Shown: positions 16,641 through 25,386 of the stretch, piece by piece
Layout of the letters: each line of letters starts with the position of its first letter
Position numbering within the stretch: the stretch's first letter is position 1
DNA from: Aceticella autotrophica
GTDB lineage: Bacteria; Bacillota; Thermoanaerobacteria; Thermoanaerobacterales; Thermoanaerobacteraceae
Direction: 5' to 3'
Length of the DNA stretch: 64,000 nucleotides
NCBI RefSeq assembly: GCF_017357865.1
Contig: NZ_CP060096.1
Span: 558,001 to 622,000, forward strand
The notes under the pieces: model-generated
Seen by the model: only the letters and a program-made list of their open reading frames with translations
What the model was told of the DNA's origin: nothing
The model's database searches: none
Made by a program: the position numbers and the translations under genes

Positions 16641-17714
16641 ATGTTAATACAATGTACAAAAAGATTATTAAATGGATTGAATGTAAAGCCTTCATTACAT
16701 AAAGATGAAGACCCGTTATTTTGCTGGCATGCCAATTTAATATCATTAAATCGCAGGAAAACGATAGTTCTTGTTAATGATAAGAACAGATATGTTATTG
16801 TTTTATATGGACTTAAGGCTAAAGATTTTAAAAAGCTTGATAAACTTATATTAAATGCTATTCGTGAAACTTTTTCACATGAATGCATTAAAGATGAGGT
16901 TATAGAGGAATATATAAATAGAGCCGGGGAAGTTATTTATGCCAAAACAAAGGATAAAAGCTCTGTAGCAAGGATGAATAAATCCTGTGATATTGTAAAT
17001 TCTTATCAAGATTCATTAATGAATGATTCCATTTATCAGAGTGATATCAGCAAAAGAGCAAGCCGTTATTGGGTAAGGATACGTGAATGTCGTTATATAA
17101 CTCCAAGTGAAGAGATGCATAGAGATTTGGAAGTCCTTTCAGGTAAGCCTATTTTTTGTTGTAAGGCGGCAAAGATTAAAGTAACACTTGAAATGAAAAA
17201 GTATAAAGTATGGCGAAAGCTGATAGTACCACTTAATATGACGTTTACTGAGTTTCACGAGGTATTGCAGGCGGCTTTTGCATGGAAGGATTGCCACCTT
17301 CATGAATTTTTTATTTATGGAAATGATTATGAGAATAAATTGTTTATTAACCACCCGGCGTATCATAAAGAAGGGTATAAAGCGATTGTCAATTTGGTTA
17401 GTGATGAAGAAGCGTTTGATTATCCAAGTGATGTTGAAATGAAATTTGAAAGAGGTATAAAGCTGTCACAATACATACCACAATACAAAAGGCTGTTATA
17501 TAAATATGACTTTGGGGATGGTTGGCAGCATTATATTGAAGTTGAGAAAATTATTGATGATTATGATTTAAATTATCCTGTTTGCCTTGAGGGAGAGGGA
17601 AATGCTCCGCCAGAGGATGTAGGAGGGGAATTCGGTTATGAAGAGTTTCTCAATATTATATCTGATAAAAATGACCCAGAATACGAGGATATGATGGCAT
17701 GGGGTAAAAGATAA
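16641..17714 (+). CDS. pRiA4b ORF-3-like protein with N-terminal DUF6933-type domain
   Basis: 357 aa, cytoplasmic, function unknown. Residues 1-135 resemble the DUF6933 type (QCTKRLLNGLNVKP near the start, then WHANL and NRYVIVLYG). The second half is the plasmid pRiA4b ORF-3 domain: VTLEMKKYKVWRKLIVP, then FHEVLQAAFAW, YKYDFGDGWQHYIEVE and CLEGEGNAPPEDVGGEFGYE. The family normally ends with about 15 more residues; here the frame stops at GKR and a -1 frame continues KDKKYNNYVA, so a small C-terminal frameshift is likely. The ribosome site is weak. It sits next to toxin-antitoxin genes, common for this mobile-DNA-associated family. Confidence 0.78.
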   Translation: MLIQCTKRLLNGLNVKPSLHKDEDPLFCWHANLISLNRRKTIVLVNDKNRYVIVLYGLKAKDFKKLDKLILNAIRETFSHECIKDEVIEEYINRAGEVIYAKTKDKSSVARMNKSCDIVNSYQDSLMNDSIYQSDISKRASRYWVRIRECRYITPSEEMHRDLEVLSGKPIFCCKAAKIKVTLEMKKYKVWRKLIVPLNMTFTEFHEVLQAAFAWKDCHLHEFFIYGNDYENKLFINHPAYHKEGYKAIVNLVSDEEAFDYPSDVEMKFERGIKLSQYIPQYKRLLYKYDFGDGWQHYIEVEKIIDDYDLNYPVCLEGEGNAPPEDVGGEFGYEEFLNIISDKNDPEYEDMMAWGKR

Positions 17715-17731
17715 AAAATATAATAATTATG

Positions 17732-17770
17732 TTGCATAATTTATTATAATATTGTACAATATATAGTACA
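17732..17770 (+). promoter_or_regulatory. yefM-yoeB promoter and operator
   Basis: TTGCAT 17732-17737, 17-bp gap, TACAAT 17755-17760. The perfect 14-bp palindrome ATATTGTACAATAT at 17749-17762 covers the -10 box, and a partial copy with GTAC core lies at 17766-17769. Characterised YefM operators have TGTACA cores in paired palindromes, so autorepression is expected. Confidence 0.78.
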
Positions 17771-17783
17771 GGGGGTGTTTTAA

Positions 17784-18041
17784 ATGTTAGCAGTAAATTA
17801 TTCAAACGCACGTCAAAAATTTAAAGAATATTGCGATATTGCAAATAAAGACTATGAAACCATTATTATTACCCGAAAACGTGGAGGCAATGTTGTTATG
17901 CTTTCGGAAGAAGAATACAATAATATCATGGAAAATCTGTTTGTTCGAAGCGATAAGAAAGCCTATGAACGACTTTTGAAATCTATGGACCAGCTGAAAG
18001 CCGGGAAGGCATCTCAGAGAGAGCTTGACACCAATGAATAA
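17784..18041 (+). CDS. yefM: YefM antitoxin (Phd/YefM family)
   Basis: 85-aa antitoxin and autorepressor. The N-terminal Phd/YefM DNA-binding domain reads LAVNYSNARQKFKEYCDIAN, then IIITRKRGGNVVMLSEEEYNNIME. The C-terminal acidic-basic tail (LLKSMDQLKAGKASQREL) is the toxin-wrapping segment typical of YefM. Ribosome site GGGGGTG. Its end overlaps the YoeB start by 8 bases. Confidence 0.93.
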   Translation: MLAVNYSNARQKFKEYCDIANKDYETIIITRKRGGNVVMLSEEEYNNIMENLFVRSDKKAYERLLKSMDQLKAGKASQRELDTNE

Positions 18042-18294
18042 AATGTTTACGGATATTGCATGGGAAGATTATGAATATTGGCAGATTAATGATAGGAAAA
18101 TACTCAAAAAGATCAATGAACTTATAAAGGACATTGATTGGAACGGTAATGAAGGGAAAGGCAAGCCTGAACCTTTAAAGCATGAATTACAAGGATTGTG
18201 GAGCAGGCGTATAACCGCAGAACATCGTTTGATTTATAAAATTGACGATAAAAATATTTATATTCTTCAATGTCGGGGACACTACGACGATTAA
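18034..18294 (+). CDS. yoeB: YoeB toxin, ribosome-dependent mRNA endonuclease
   Basis: 86 aa, full length. Family blocks are present: DIAWEDYEYW, then KGKPEPLKHELQGLWSRRIT, EHRLIYKI and a C-terminal CRGHYDD. Residues matching the YoeB active site are visible: Glu in KHEL, Arg in SRRI or EHR, His in GHY and the terminal Tyr. It cleaves mRNA at the ribosomal A site when free of YefM. ATG 18034 is preferred over TTG 18025 on spacing from GAGAGAG. The pair is intact. Confidence 0.93.
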   Translation: MNKMFTDIAWEDYEYWQINDRKILKKINELIKDIDWNGNEGKGKPEPLKHELQGLWSRRITAEHRLIYKIDDKNIYILQCRGHYDD

Positions 18295-18349
18295 TTTTTT
18301 GTATTTATATAAACATTGATATAATGTGGTTCTTTGTGCCAAGTCTGCC

Positions 18350-18393
18350 AAGGGGACGTTTTGTTTGCCAGATGGAAAACAAAACGTCCCCTT
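18350..18393. repeat. 17-bp-arm inverted repeat with GGGGACGT core (REP-like)
   Basis: The arms 18350-18366 and 18377-18393 are perfectly complementary over 17 bases (AAGGGGACGTTTTGTTT and its complement) around a 10-base loop. It has no U-tract long enough for a classic terminator. Such GGGGACG palindromes resemble repeats associated with REP transposases, and a RAYT remnant lies at 14004-14171; the link is an inference. It may also terminate yoeB transcription. Confidence 0.7.
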
Positions 18394-18431
18394 ATTGCGG
18401 TTAGATGTATCGGAATATTTTTAATATTATG

Positions 18432-18460
18432 TTGTTTTTTAAAAGATGAAATGATAGAAT
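18432..18460 (+). promoter_or_regulatory. Candidate promoter for the Wadjet operon
   Basis: TTGTTT 18432-18437, 17-bp gap, TAGAAT 18455-18460. It is the only plausible sigma-A-type pair just upstream of jetA. Confidence 0.4.
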
Positions 18461-18465
18461 GAAGA

Positions 18466-18534
18466 ATGGTAGATATTTTTAAATTAATGCAACAGAAAAA
18501 GGATGAGAAATTAAATAAAAGAGGATTGATTTGA
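18466..18534 (+). pseudogene. Remnant of a second SecB-like chaperone 3' end
   Basis: The short frame MVDIFKLMQQKKDEKLNKRG ends in TGA one base before jetA. It closely matches, also at the DNA level, the C-terminus of the SecB-like gene at 13943-14000 (INIFKLMQEKKNNEVNKNK). Only about 22 codons remain, without the chaperone fold. It suggests that a second TAC-type chaperone gene, or a copy of the first, once lay directly before the Wadjet operon. Confidence 0.6.
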
Positions 18535-18535
18535 A

Positions 18536-20023
18536 ATGGGAAATAAACTTGACTTGAACGTCATAAAACCGATTGATGAGGTAAAGTATTTGTCAGCTGA
18601 AAATGCTTCGAGATACCGCCTTATCATGAGGTATTTTTATGAACAGTACCAAAAACTTAAATACTGGATGTACAAAGAGGATATATATGAGTATGTAAGA
18701 CAATTTGATATATTTAATGATTATACACTTGAAAAATGTGAGCAGGATTTAAAAGCACTTACTGAGTGGAAAAACCTTATTGCGACACAGGATACAAGCA
18801 AAGCTTCTACAATTGACGAATTCAAAAATAAAAAATTCAGGTATCAGTTGAGCCCATATTCTATTGAGATAGAAAGAATGACAATCAGGCTTGAGGGTAT
18901 TATTGGATATGGTGGTTCTCTCCAGCCATCTTTGTTTGAAAGGATTTACAGGAGTATCATAAATATAACCGATATAGCAAAAAAAGATGATTTGCAGGAT
19001 ATAAGCAGATGGTGGGAGGACCTGAATGTTGATTTTGAGAATATATACCACAATGCGACAGATTATATTGCAAGCCTGCAGAGTTCTAATGCCGATGAAC
19101 TTATGAAGTCAGAACAATTTATTATTTATAAGGACAAGCTTATAGATTATTTAAGAGACTTTATAAAAGACCTTCAGAGGTTTTCTATTGCAATCCAAGG
19201 TTTTTTACAGAAAGTTAACCAGGATGATGTTAATTTAGTTATAGATAAATTATGCCGATATGAAATGAGTATCCCGAGAATTGACCGAATTTTGAGTGAA
19301 AAGGAAATAAAAGAAGATTTGCTGGACAAATGGAACAATATATCTTTTTGGTTTACGGGATATAATTTTGAGGACAGTGAAGCTTCCCGCCTTTTAAATA
19401 TATCCAATGAAATAATCAGGAAGATAACGATGTATGCTGCAAGGATAGCAGAAAACAGGATGAAGTCTGTAAGCAGGAAAAATGATTATTTAATTCTTTC
19501 TAAGATGTTTGCAAATGCAAATACGTTAAAAGAAGCAAATTTATTGTCTGCAGCGGTTTTTGGCTCTTTTTATACAAGACATATAACGGGTGATTTTGAG
19601 AGAAAAACAGAAAGCATAACGCAGAGTATCTGGGAGGAACAGCCCTTTAAAATAATTATAAAGCCGAAGACAAGAAATTACAGCAGCACAACCAAAACAA
19701 GTGCGATTTTGGACAAAAGCAGTGATAAAACAGAAATATTAAAAGAATACCTTAATGATAAAAGATATGAAAATGAAATAATATCAAAATGTATTATAGG
19801 AAACAGGATATGCATAAAAGATTTGCCAATAGTAAAACCATTTGTAAGGGCGGCTTTGCTTAAATGGATAGGGAAAGCTATGGGTAGAAATGGGAAGACG
19901 GGGAAAACGGAAGATGGGAGGACATACAGGGTTCATATTCCGAAGGATGGTGAAAGGGCAATTTTAAGATGTACTGATGGAAACCTTGATATGCCTGCTA
20001 TTGTAATAGAGTTTGTTGATTGA
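18536..20023 (+). CDS. jetA: Wadjet JetA subunit (TIGR02677/DUF2397-type)
   Basis: 495 aa. Kleisin-like (MukF-equivalent) subunit of an SMC complex that recognises and helps destroy closed circular plasmid DNA. Start NKLDLNVIKPIDEVKYLSAE and the winged-helix-like opening (YRLIMRYFYEQYQKLKYWM) fit the TIGR02677 group; the end has RAALLKWIGKAMGRNGKTGK and RAILRCTDGNLDMPAIVIEF. The middle is helical. Order A-B-C-D with tight spacing identifies it better than any single motif. The ribosome site AGAGGA is about 11 bases from ATG. Confidence 0.85.
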   Translation: MGNKLDLNVIKPIDEVKYLSAENASRYRLIMRYFYEQYQKLKYWMYKEDIYEYVRQFDIFNDYTLEKCEQDLKALTEWKNLIATQDTSKASTIDEFKNKKFRYQLSPYSIEIERMTIRLEGIIGYGGSLQPSLFERIYRSIINITDIAKKDDLQDISRWWEDLNVDFENIYHNATDYIASLQSSNADELMKSEQFIIYKDKLIDYLRDFIKDLQRFSIAIQGFLQKVNQDDVNLVIDKLCRYEMSIPRIDRILSEKEIKEDLLDKWNNISFWFTGYNFEDSEASRLLNISNEIIRKITMYAARIAENRMKSVSRKNDYLILSKMFANANTLKEANLLSAAVFGSFYTRHITGDFERKTESITQSIWEEQPFKIIIKPKTRNYSSTTKTSAILDKSSDKTEILKEYLNDKRYENEIISKCIIGNRICIKDLPIVKPFVRAALLKWIGKAMGRNGKTGKTEDGRTYRVHIPKDGERAILRCTDGNLDMPAIVIEFVD

Positions 20024-20033
20024 AGGTGATATT

Positions 20034-21167
20034 ATGGAAGAACTCCAAATGCTTCTTGAAAATTTCTGGATAATGCGAAGTGATAGGGAAAGTTTCAATA
20101 AAATACGGGATTCTGAAAATAGAATCAGAACTTTTATCGAAGAAAAGCTTGGATACAGATTGATCATAAACCCATATATTATTAAGCTTGAGAAAGTCCC
20201 GGGGGATGCCGAAGAATGGATGGGTATAGATGCATTTCAAACGCCAATGGATTATGCATTTTTATGCTTATTAATGGCATTCCTTGAAGACAAAGGACCT
20301 GATGACCAATTTGTCCTGTCAAGCATAACAGAATATATTGAGGCGCAGTACGATGGACCTGATAGGGTAGACTGGACACTTTTCCAGCACAGGAAGTCTC
20401 TTGTCCGCGTCTTGAATTTTGCGGTAGATTTGGGTATGATTAAAGTCGATGATGGCAATCAGGAGAGATTTTCAGATAGCAGAGATACAGAAGTTTTGTA
20501 TGAAAATGTAGGTGTTTCGAGATATTTTGTAAGAGCTTTTAACAGGGAAGTAACACATGATATGAATGTTAATGATTTTATAGAGGATGATTTTCCGCTT
20601 GACAGTCAGGATACAGTTGTTCAAAGGAGGCACAGGGCATATCGCAAATTGCTTTTATCGCCTGTTGTATATAGTGAAGGTCCGGATGACCAGGATTTTA
20701 TGTATATAAGGAATTATAGAAATACTATAGCAAAAGATTTTGAGGAATATCTTGGCGCAAAGCTTCATGTCCATAAGACCTGTGCTTTTATTATATATAA
20801 TGACAATAAATACTTAAAATCGTGTTTTCCAGACAGAAATAAAAACATATCTGATATAATGCTTCAAGTGTGTACTGTGATACGAGAAATGATTTTAAAT
20901 GGCGAACTTGCTTACAACTATGATGATACAATTGATATGACTGAGGCTGAATTTATAAATATAATTTTGGGCTTGAAGGATAGATTTAGCAGCGGCTGGT
21001 ATAAATCATACAGGGAAATGAGTGAAAAGCAGCTTATTCAAGAGGTCATTGAAAATATGGAGAGTTTTAAGATGATAAAGAGGGATGAAAATTTACATTC
21101 TGTTAAGATATTGCCTATGGCGGCAAAATTAATTGGTGAATACCCTGCTGATTTTATAAAAAGCTAA
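20034..21167 (+). CDS. jetB: Wadjet JetB subunit (TIGR02678/DUF2398-type)
   Basis: 377 aa. Corresponds to the MukE-like KITE subunit that binds JetA in the SMC complex. Recognisable stretches are ENFWIMRSDRESFNKI and IRTFIEEKLGYRLI at the start, FQTPMDYAFLCLLMAFLEDK near 70, and HRKSLVRVLNFAVDLGMIKV near 120, typical of TIGR02678. Winged-helix folds are expected. ATG 20034 follows GAAGGTG with good spacing, 10 bases after the jetA stop. Confidence 0.85.
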   Translation: MEELQMLLENFWIMRSDRESFNKIRDSENRIRTFIEEKLGYRLIINPYIIKLEKVPGDAEEWMGIDAFQTPMDYAFLCLLMAFLEDKGPDDQFVLSSITEYIEAQYDGPDRVDWTLFQHRKSLVRVLNFAVDLGMIKVDDGNQERFSDSRDTEVLYENVGVSRYFVRAFNREVTHDMNVNDFIEDDFPLDSQDTVVQRRHRAYRKLLLSPVVYSEGPDDQDFMYIRNYRNTIAKDFEEYLGAKLHVHKTCAFIIYNDNKYLKSCFPDRNKNISDIMLQVCTVIREMILNGELAYNYDDTIDMTEAEFINIILGLKDRFSSGWYKSYREMSEKQLIQEVIENMESFKMIKRDENLHSVKILPMAAKLIGEYPADFIKS

Positions 21168-21231
21168 GTCTTTTTATGTCATTCCGGATGAAGGCTCATC
21201 TTAAAATAATAGAATAAGGAGATTGTTATTA

Positions 21232-24200
21232 ATGATTGAAAGATGGATGATTAACAGGATAGGGCTTCTTAATTTCTGGTATTATGATGATGAAATATTT
21301 GAGTTTGCAGATGGAAGGCTTCTTTTAAGGGGTGCCAATGGTTCAGGAAAGTCTGTCACAATGCAGAGTGTTATACCCCTTTTGCTTGATGCGAATAAAA
21401 GCCCGGAAAGGCTTGACCCATTTGGTTCAAGGGCAAGAAAGCTTGAAGATTATCTTCTTGGTGAGGAAGATATAAATGGTTTTGATGAGAGAACAGGTTA
21501 TCTTTTTATGGAATTTAAGAGAGAGAAGAAAGATAATTATATCACAATTGGTATGGGATTAAAAGCAAAAAGGCATCAGAGTATGGATTTCTGGGGCTTT
21601 GTAATCCTTGATGGAAGGCGAATAGGTATTGACTTCTTTTTATATAAAATGGAAATAGGTGATGATGGGAAAAGAGTAAAAGTTCCATTTACCAAAAAAG
21701 AACTTAAGAACAGAATAGGGAATGGCGGGGAAGTAGTTGAAAGCCAGAAAGAGTATATGGAGATGGTCAATAAGCATATCTTCGGTTTTGACTCTATTGA
21801 TGAATATGATGAACTTATAAAACTCCTTGTTCAGCTTAGGAGTCCGAAACTTTCAAAAGATTTTAGACCGACTGTAATATATGAAATAATGAAAGCCTCG
21901 CTTCCATCGCTTACAGATGATGACCTAAGGCCGCTTTCTGAGACAATAGAAAATATGGACCAGATCAAGATGCATCTTGATAAACTTTATAGAAATATGG
22001 CTGCCGTGAAAAAACTGAAAAATGATTATGATAACTATAACAGGTACATCCTTTATGAAAAATCGAGTGATTTGATAAAAACATATAATGATTTATATGC
22101 ATTAAAAAAAGAATATGATGAGTTAAATAGAAATATGGAAACATACAGAATTACTATACAACAGCTTGGTGATGCCATTATATCACTTGAAAACGAAAGA
22201 GATGCAATGAAGAAGAAGGAAGAACAGCTTTCAAACGGTGATGCTAAAAGGACACAGCAGGAGTTAATTGAGGAAGAAAACAGGTTAAAGACATATATTG
22301 CCGATAAGGAAAAAAAAGACAGTGAGTTAAGAAATAAACAGGATAAATATTATGATTTAGAAAAAAAGTTAAAAAGCATTCAGGATGATAAGTATATACG
22401 TGATAAGCAAATTAAAGATAAATTTGACGAAATATCTTCAATTGCACAGGATATAGATTTTATGGAACATGAATTTTCATATAGCGAACTTAAAAAGGTA
22501 TATGGAAATGAATTTGACTTTGGATACTGGAAAAGTGAGCTAAAAAAGCATAGGGAAAAGATAAAACATGCACTTAATGCATTGAAAGAAGAAGCAGAAG
22601 CGAACAAAAAATATGATGCTTCACTTGTTGAGCAGGAGCGGTTTAAGAAAGCTAAGGAGAGTAAAGCTAAGAATGTAGAAGAAGCAGAAAGGCAGTTTGT
22701 TGAAGAAAAAAGCAGATATGTTGAAAAAGTATACGACTGGTCGGAAAATAATATAGAGTTGAAGCTTAGTAAAGAAGAACTGGAAGGACTGAGTCGTGTT
22801 ATACTTGCATATGGTGATAATACAGTCTTTGATGATATCATATCATATGTGAGAAAGCCGTATCAGGAAATATCAAACGGAATTCAGCAGGAAATCTTGA
22901 GGCTTGAAAACCAGAAAGAGCTAAAACAAGGTGTTCTTGAAGAAAAGATCAAATTGCTTGATGAATGGAAAAACAAAAAAGATCCTGAGCCGGAGAGGGA
23001 TATACAGGTTGTAAATAATAGAAAAAGGCTCAAGACGGCAGGAATTCCCCATATTCCTTTATATATGGCAGTTGACTTCAAAGACGATGTTGATGAAATT
23101 ACACGGGGGAATATAGAATCTGCGATGGAAGATATGGGCCTTCTGGATGCCCTTATCATACCCGGGAAATATTTTGAAAAAGCGCTTGAAATGGATAGTA
23201 ATATGGCGGACAAATATATTATGCCGGGAACTTTCAACATGATGTTAAATGTATCGCAGTATTTTAATGTTGTTGATAATGAGGAAGGTGTTTCGGCTGA
23301 GGATATTTCGGATGCTTTAAGCAATGTATTTATATGCGAAGAAAACGGCACAACATATGTTGACCAGAATGGAACATATGGAATAGGTGTAATAAAGGGA
23401 AAAGCCAGAGATGGCATAAGACATAAGTACATTGGTTTTGAATCAAGAAAGCGCTACAGAGAAGAATTGATAAAGTCTATAGAGGAGGAAATACGCCTTA
23501 TAAAAGCGGAGATATCCTCAATTGACGATGAGATTAGTTCAAGAAAATTAAGAATACAAAAATTGGATTATGAATATTCAATATTCCCTGTAAAAGACGA
23601 TATTGAAGAGGCGTATAAATATTTAAAAACGGCAAATGCTGATTATGAATACGCCTGCAATAAACTTGATGAGCAGTTATTAATAGTTAAAAGTTGTTTT
23701 GAGGAGCTTCAGAAGAATAAGGCAATTGTCAGGGAATTGACATCCTGTATCAGTATACATGCTGATATTGAAACGTATACTTCTGCGTATGAAGATATAG
23801 AAGAATATAATGCCGGTCTTCAGGAGATAGAAATATCTTACAGCAAATATGTTTTGCTTATTTCAAATGAAGAAATGTTAATGCAACAAAAACAGGATAT
23901 CGAATATGATATTGACAACTTAAAATATGAAATAAGCGTACTTGGGAGCAAAATACAAAATTCTGCTAAAAAAATTGAAATGCTAAAAGATGTATTAAAA
24001 GAGCTTGGACTTGAGGAAATTGAAAGGGAGCTTGAGATTTGCTTAAGAAGGCTTGATGAAATACCGGATGAGATAAAAGATAAATCTGCTGAAAAAGCAA
24101 AGCTTGAAGAACGTCTTGAGAGAAATGCAAAAGACCTTTTAAGTCTTCAGGAAGAAATAAATTTAAAGCAGGATATTTATAATATTGCAGAAGAAGGTTT

Positions 24201-25386
24201 AAAGAAGGAATTATCGCTTGGTTTTGTTAAAAATGACGTTGAGGTTGATAATATATTAAAATTAAGTAAAAATATTGTTTCTGAATACAGGATGGCTTTT
24301 GATAAAGCGGGTTTTGACAGAGAAAAATTCACAGGGAAACTTCAAAATGTATATTATGAATGCCGTAACGAGCTTTTAGAGTATGGACTTTCAATTGGAT
24401 ATATTTTTGATGTGGTTTCTACTTCAGATGACGAAAAGATAAAAGAAGCGGAGAATAAACAAAGGAGATTGCAGATTACGGCAAATATAAGCGGTAAAAT
24501 TGTGTCGCTCTATGCGCTTTATTCTAATATTGAAGATGACATAAGAGCAAATGAGGGTCTTTTAAGGGATACGGACAGGCATCTTTTTGAAGAGATCATA
24601 ATGCACAATGTCGGCATTAAGATAAGGGCAAAAATTTTTAAAGCCGAAGAATGGGTAAAGAAAATGAACCGGCTTATGTCGGAAAGGGATACATCAAGCG
24701 GGCTTAAATTTTTCCTTGAGTGGAAGAGCGTTGCTGCAGATAATGAACAGGAGCTTGACACAAAAGAACTTGTCGATATTCTGAAATCCGATGCTGATAT
24801 GCTTAAACAGGAAGTATTTGATAAGGTCGTGAACCATTTCAGGTCAAAGGTAGACAGAGCCCGTAGAGTACTTGAAGAAAAGGATAATACGGAAACCTTT
24901 CACAAAATTATGAGAGATATACTTGACTACAGAGATTGGTTTGAGTTCAGGCTTTATTACAGAAAAGAAGGGGAAAACCGCAAAGAGCTTACGGATAGTG
25001 CCTTTAACAAGCTAAGCGGTGGGGAAAAGGCTATGGCAATGTATATACCTTTGTTTTCTGCGGTTTATTCAAGATATGAGGGTGCATCTCCATCTGCACC
25101 GCGGGTAATATCCCTCGATGAGGCATTTGCTGGTGTTGATGATACGAATATAAGGGATATGTTTAAACTGATTGAGGATTTAAGATTTAATTTTATTATA
25201 AATTCGCAGGTTTTGTGGGGAGATTACGATACGGTTCGTGAGCTTTCTATCTGTGAGCTTGTAAGGCCTAAAAACGCAGATTTTGTGACAGTTATAAGGT
25301 ATTTATGGGATGGAAGTGTAAAACATCTTATGTTAGAAGAAGATGAGGAAACTGCCATTACGCAAGTGGGTGCTGCTAATGTATAG
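21232..25386 (+). CDS. jetC: Wadjet JetC SMC-like ATPase (TIGR02680-type)
   Basis: 1384 aa. MukB-like ATPase that powers DNA loop extrusion in the Wadjet complex. The Walker A motif GANGSGKS is at residues 34-41, followed by the family-specific LDPFGSRARKLEDYLLGE. Long Lys/Glu-rich coiled coils (about 260-560 and 750-1080) flank a hinge-like region near 580-730 (HIPLYMAVDFKDDVDEITRG). The C-terminus carries the signature LSGGEKAMAMYIPLFSAV and Walker B RVISLDEAFAGVDDTN, so both ATPase halves are intact. ATG 21232 follows AAGGAG. Confidence 0.93.
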   Translation: MIERWMINRIGLLNFWYYDDEIFEFADGRLLLRGANGSGKSVTMQSVIPLLLDANKSPERLDPFGSRARKLEDYLLGEEDINGFDERTGYLFMEFKREKKDNYITIGMGLKAKRHQSMDFWGFVILDGRRIGIDFFLYKMEIGDDGKRVKVPFTKKELKNRIGNGGEVVESQKEYMEMVNKHIFGFDSIDEYDELIKLLVQLRSPKLSKDFRPTVIYEIMKASLPSLTDDDLRPLSETIENMDQIKMHLDKLYRNMAAVKKLKNDYDNYNRYILYEKSSDLIKTYNDLYALKKEYDELNRNMETYRITIQQLGDAIISLENERDAMKKKEEQLSNGDAKRTQQELIEEENRLKTYIADKEKKDSELRNKQDKYYDLEKKLKSIQDDKYIRDKQIKDKFDEISSIAQDIDFMEHEFSYSELKKVYGNEFDFGYWKSELKKHREKIKHALNALKEEAEANKKYDASLVEQERFKKAKESKAKNVEEAERQFVEEKSRYVEKVYDWSENNIELKLSKEELEGLSRVILAYGDNTVFDDIISYVRKPYQEISNGIQQEILRLENQKELKQGVLEEKIKLLDEWKNKKDPEPERDIQVVNNRKRLKTAGIPHIPLYMAVDFKDDVDEITRGNIESAMEDMGLLDALIIPGKYFEKALEMDSNMADKYIMPGTFNMMLNVSQYFNVVDNEEGVSAEDISDALSNVFICEENGTTYVDQNGTYGIGVIKGKARDGIRHKYIGFESRKRYREELIKSIEEEIRLIKAEISSIDDEISSRKLRIQKLDYEYSIFPVKDDIEEAYKYLKTANADYEYACNKLDEQLLIVKSCFEELQKNKAIVRELTSCISIHADIETYTSAYEDIEEYNAGLQEIEISYSKYVLLISNEEMLMQQKQDIEYDIDNLKYEISVLGSKIQNSAKKIEMLKDVLKELGLEEIERELEICLRRLDEIPDEIKDKSAEKAKLEERLERNAKDLLSLQEEINLKQDIYNIAEEGLKKELSLGFVKNDVEVDNILKLSKNIVSEYRMAFDKAGFDREKFTGKLQNVYYECRNELLEYGLSIGYIFDVVSTSDDEKIKEAENKQRRLQITANISGKIVSLYALYSNIEDDIRANEGLLRDTDRHLFEEIIMHNVGIKIRAKIFKAEEWVKKMNRLMSERDTSSGLKFFLEWKSVAADNEQELDTKELVDILKSDADMLKQEVFDKVVNHFRSKVDRARRVLEEKDNTETFHKIMRDILDYRDWFEFRLYYRKEGENRKELTDSAFNKLSGGEKAMAMYIPLFSAVYSRYEGASPSAPRVISLDEAFAGVDDTNIRDMFKLIEDLRFNFIINSQVLWGDYDTVRELSICELVRPKNADFVTVIRYLWDGSVKHLMLEEDEETAITQVGAANV

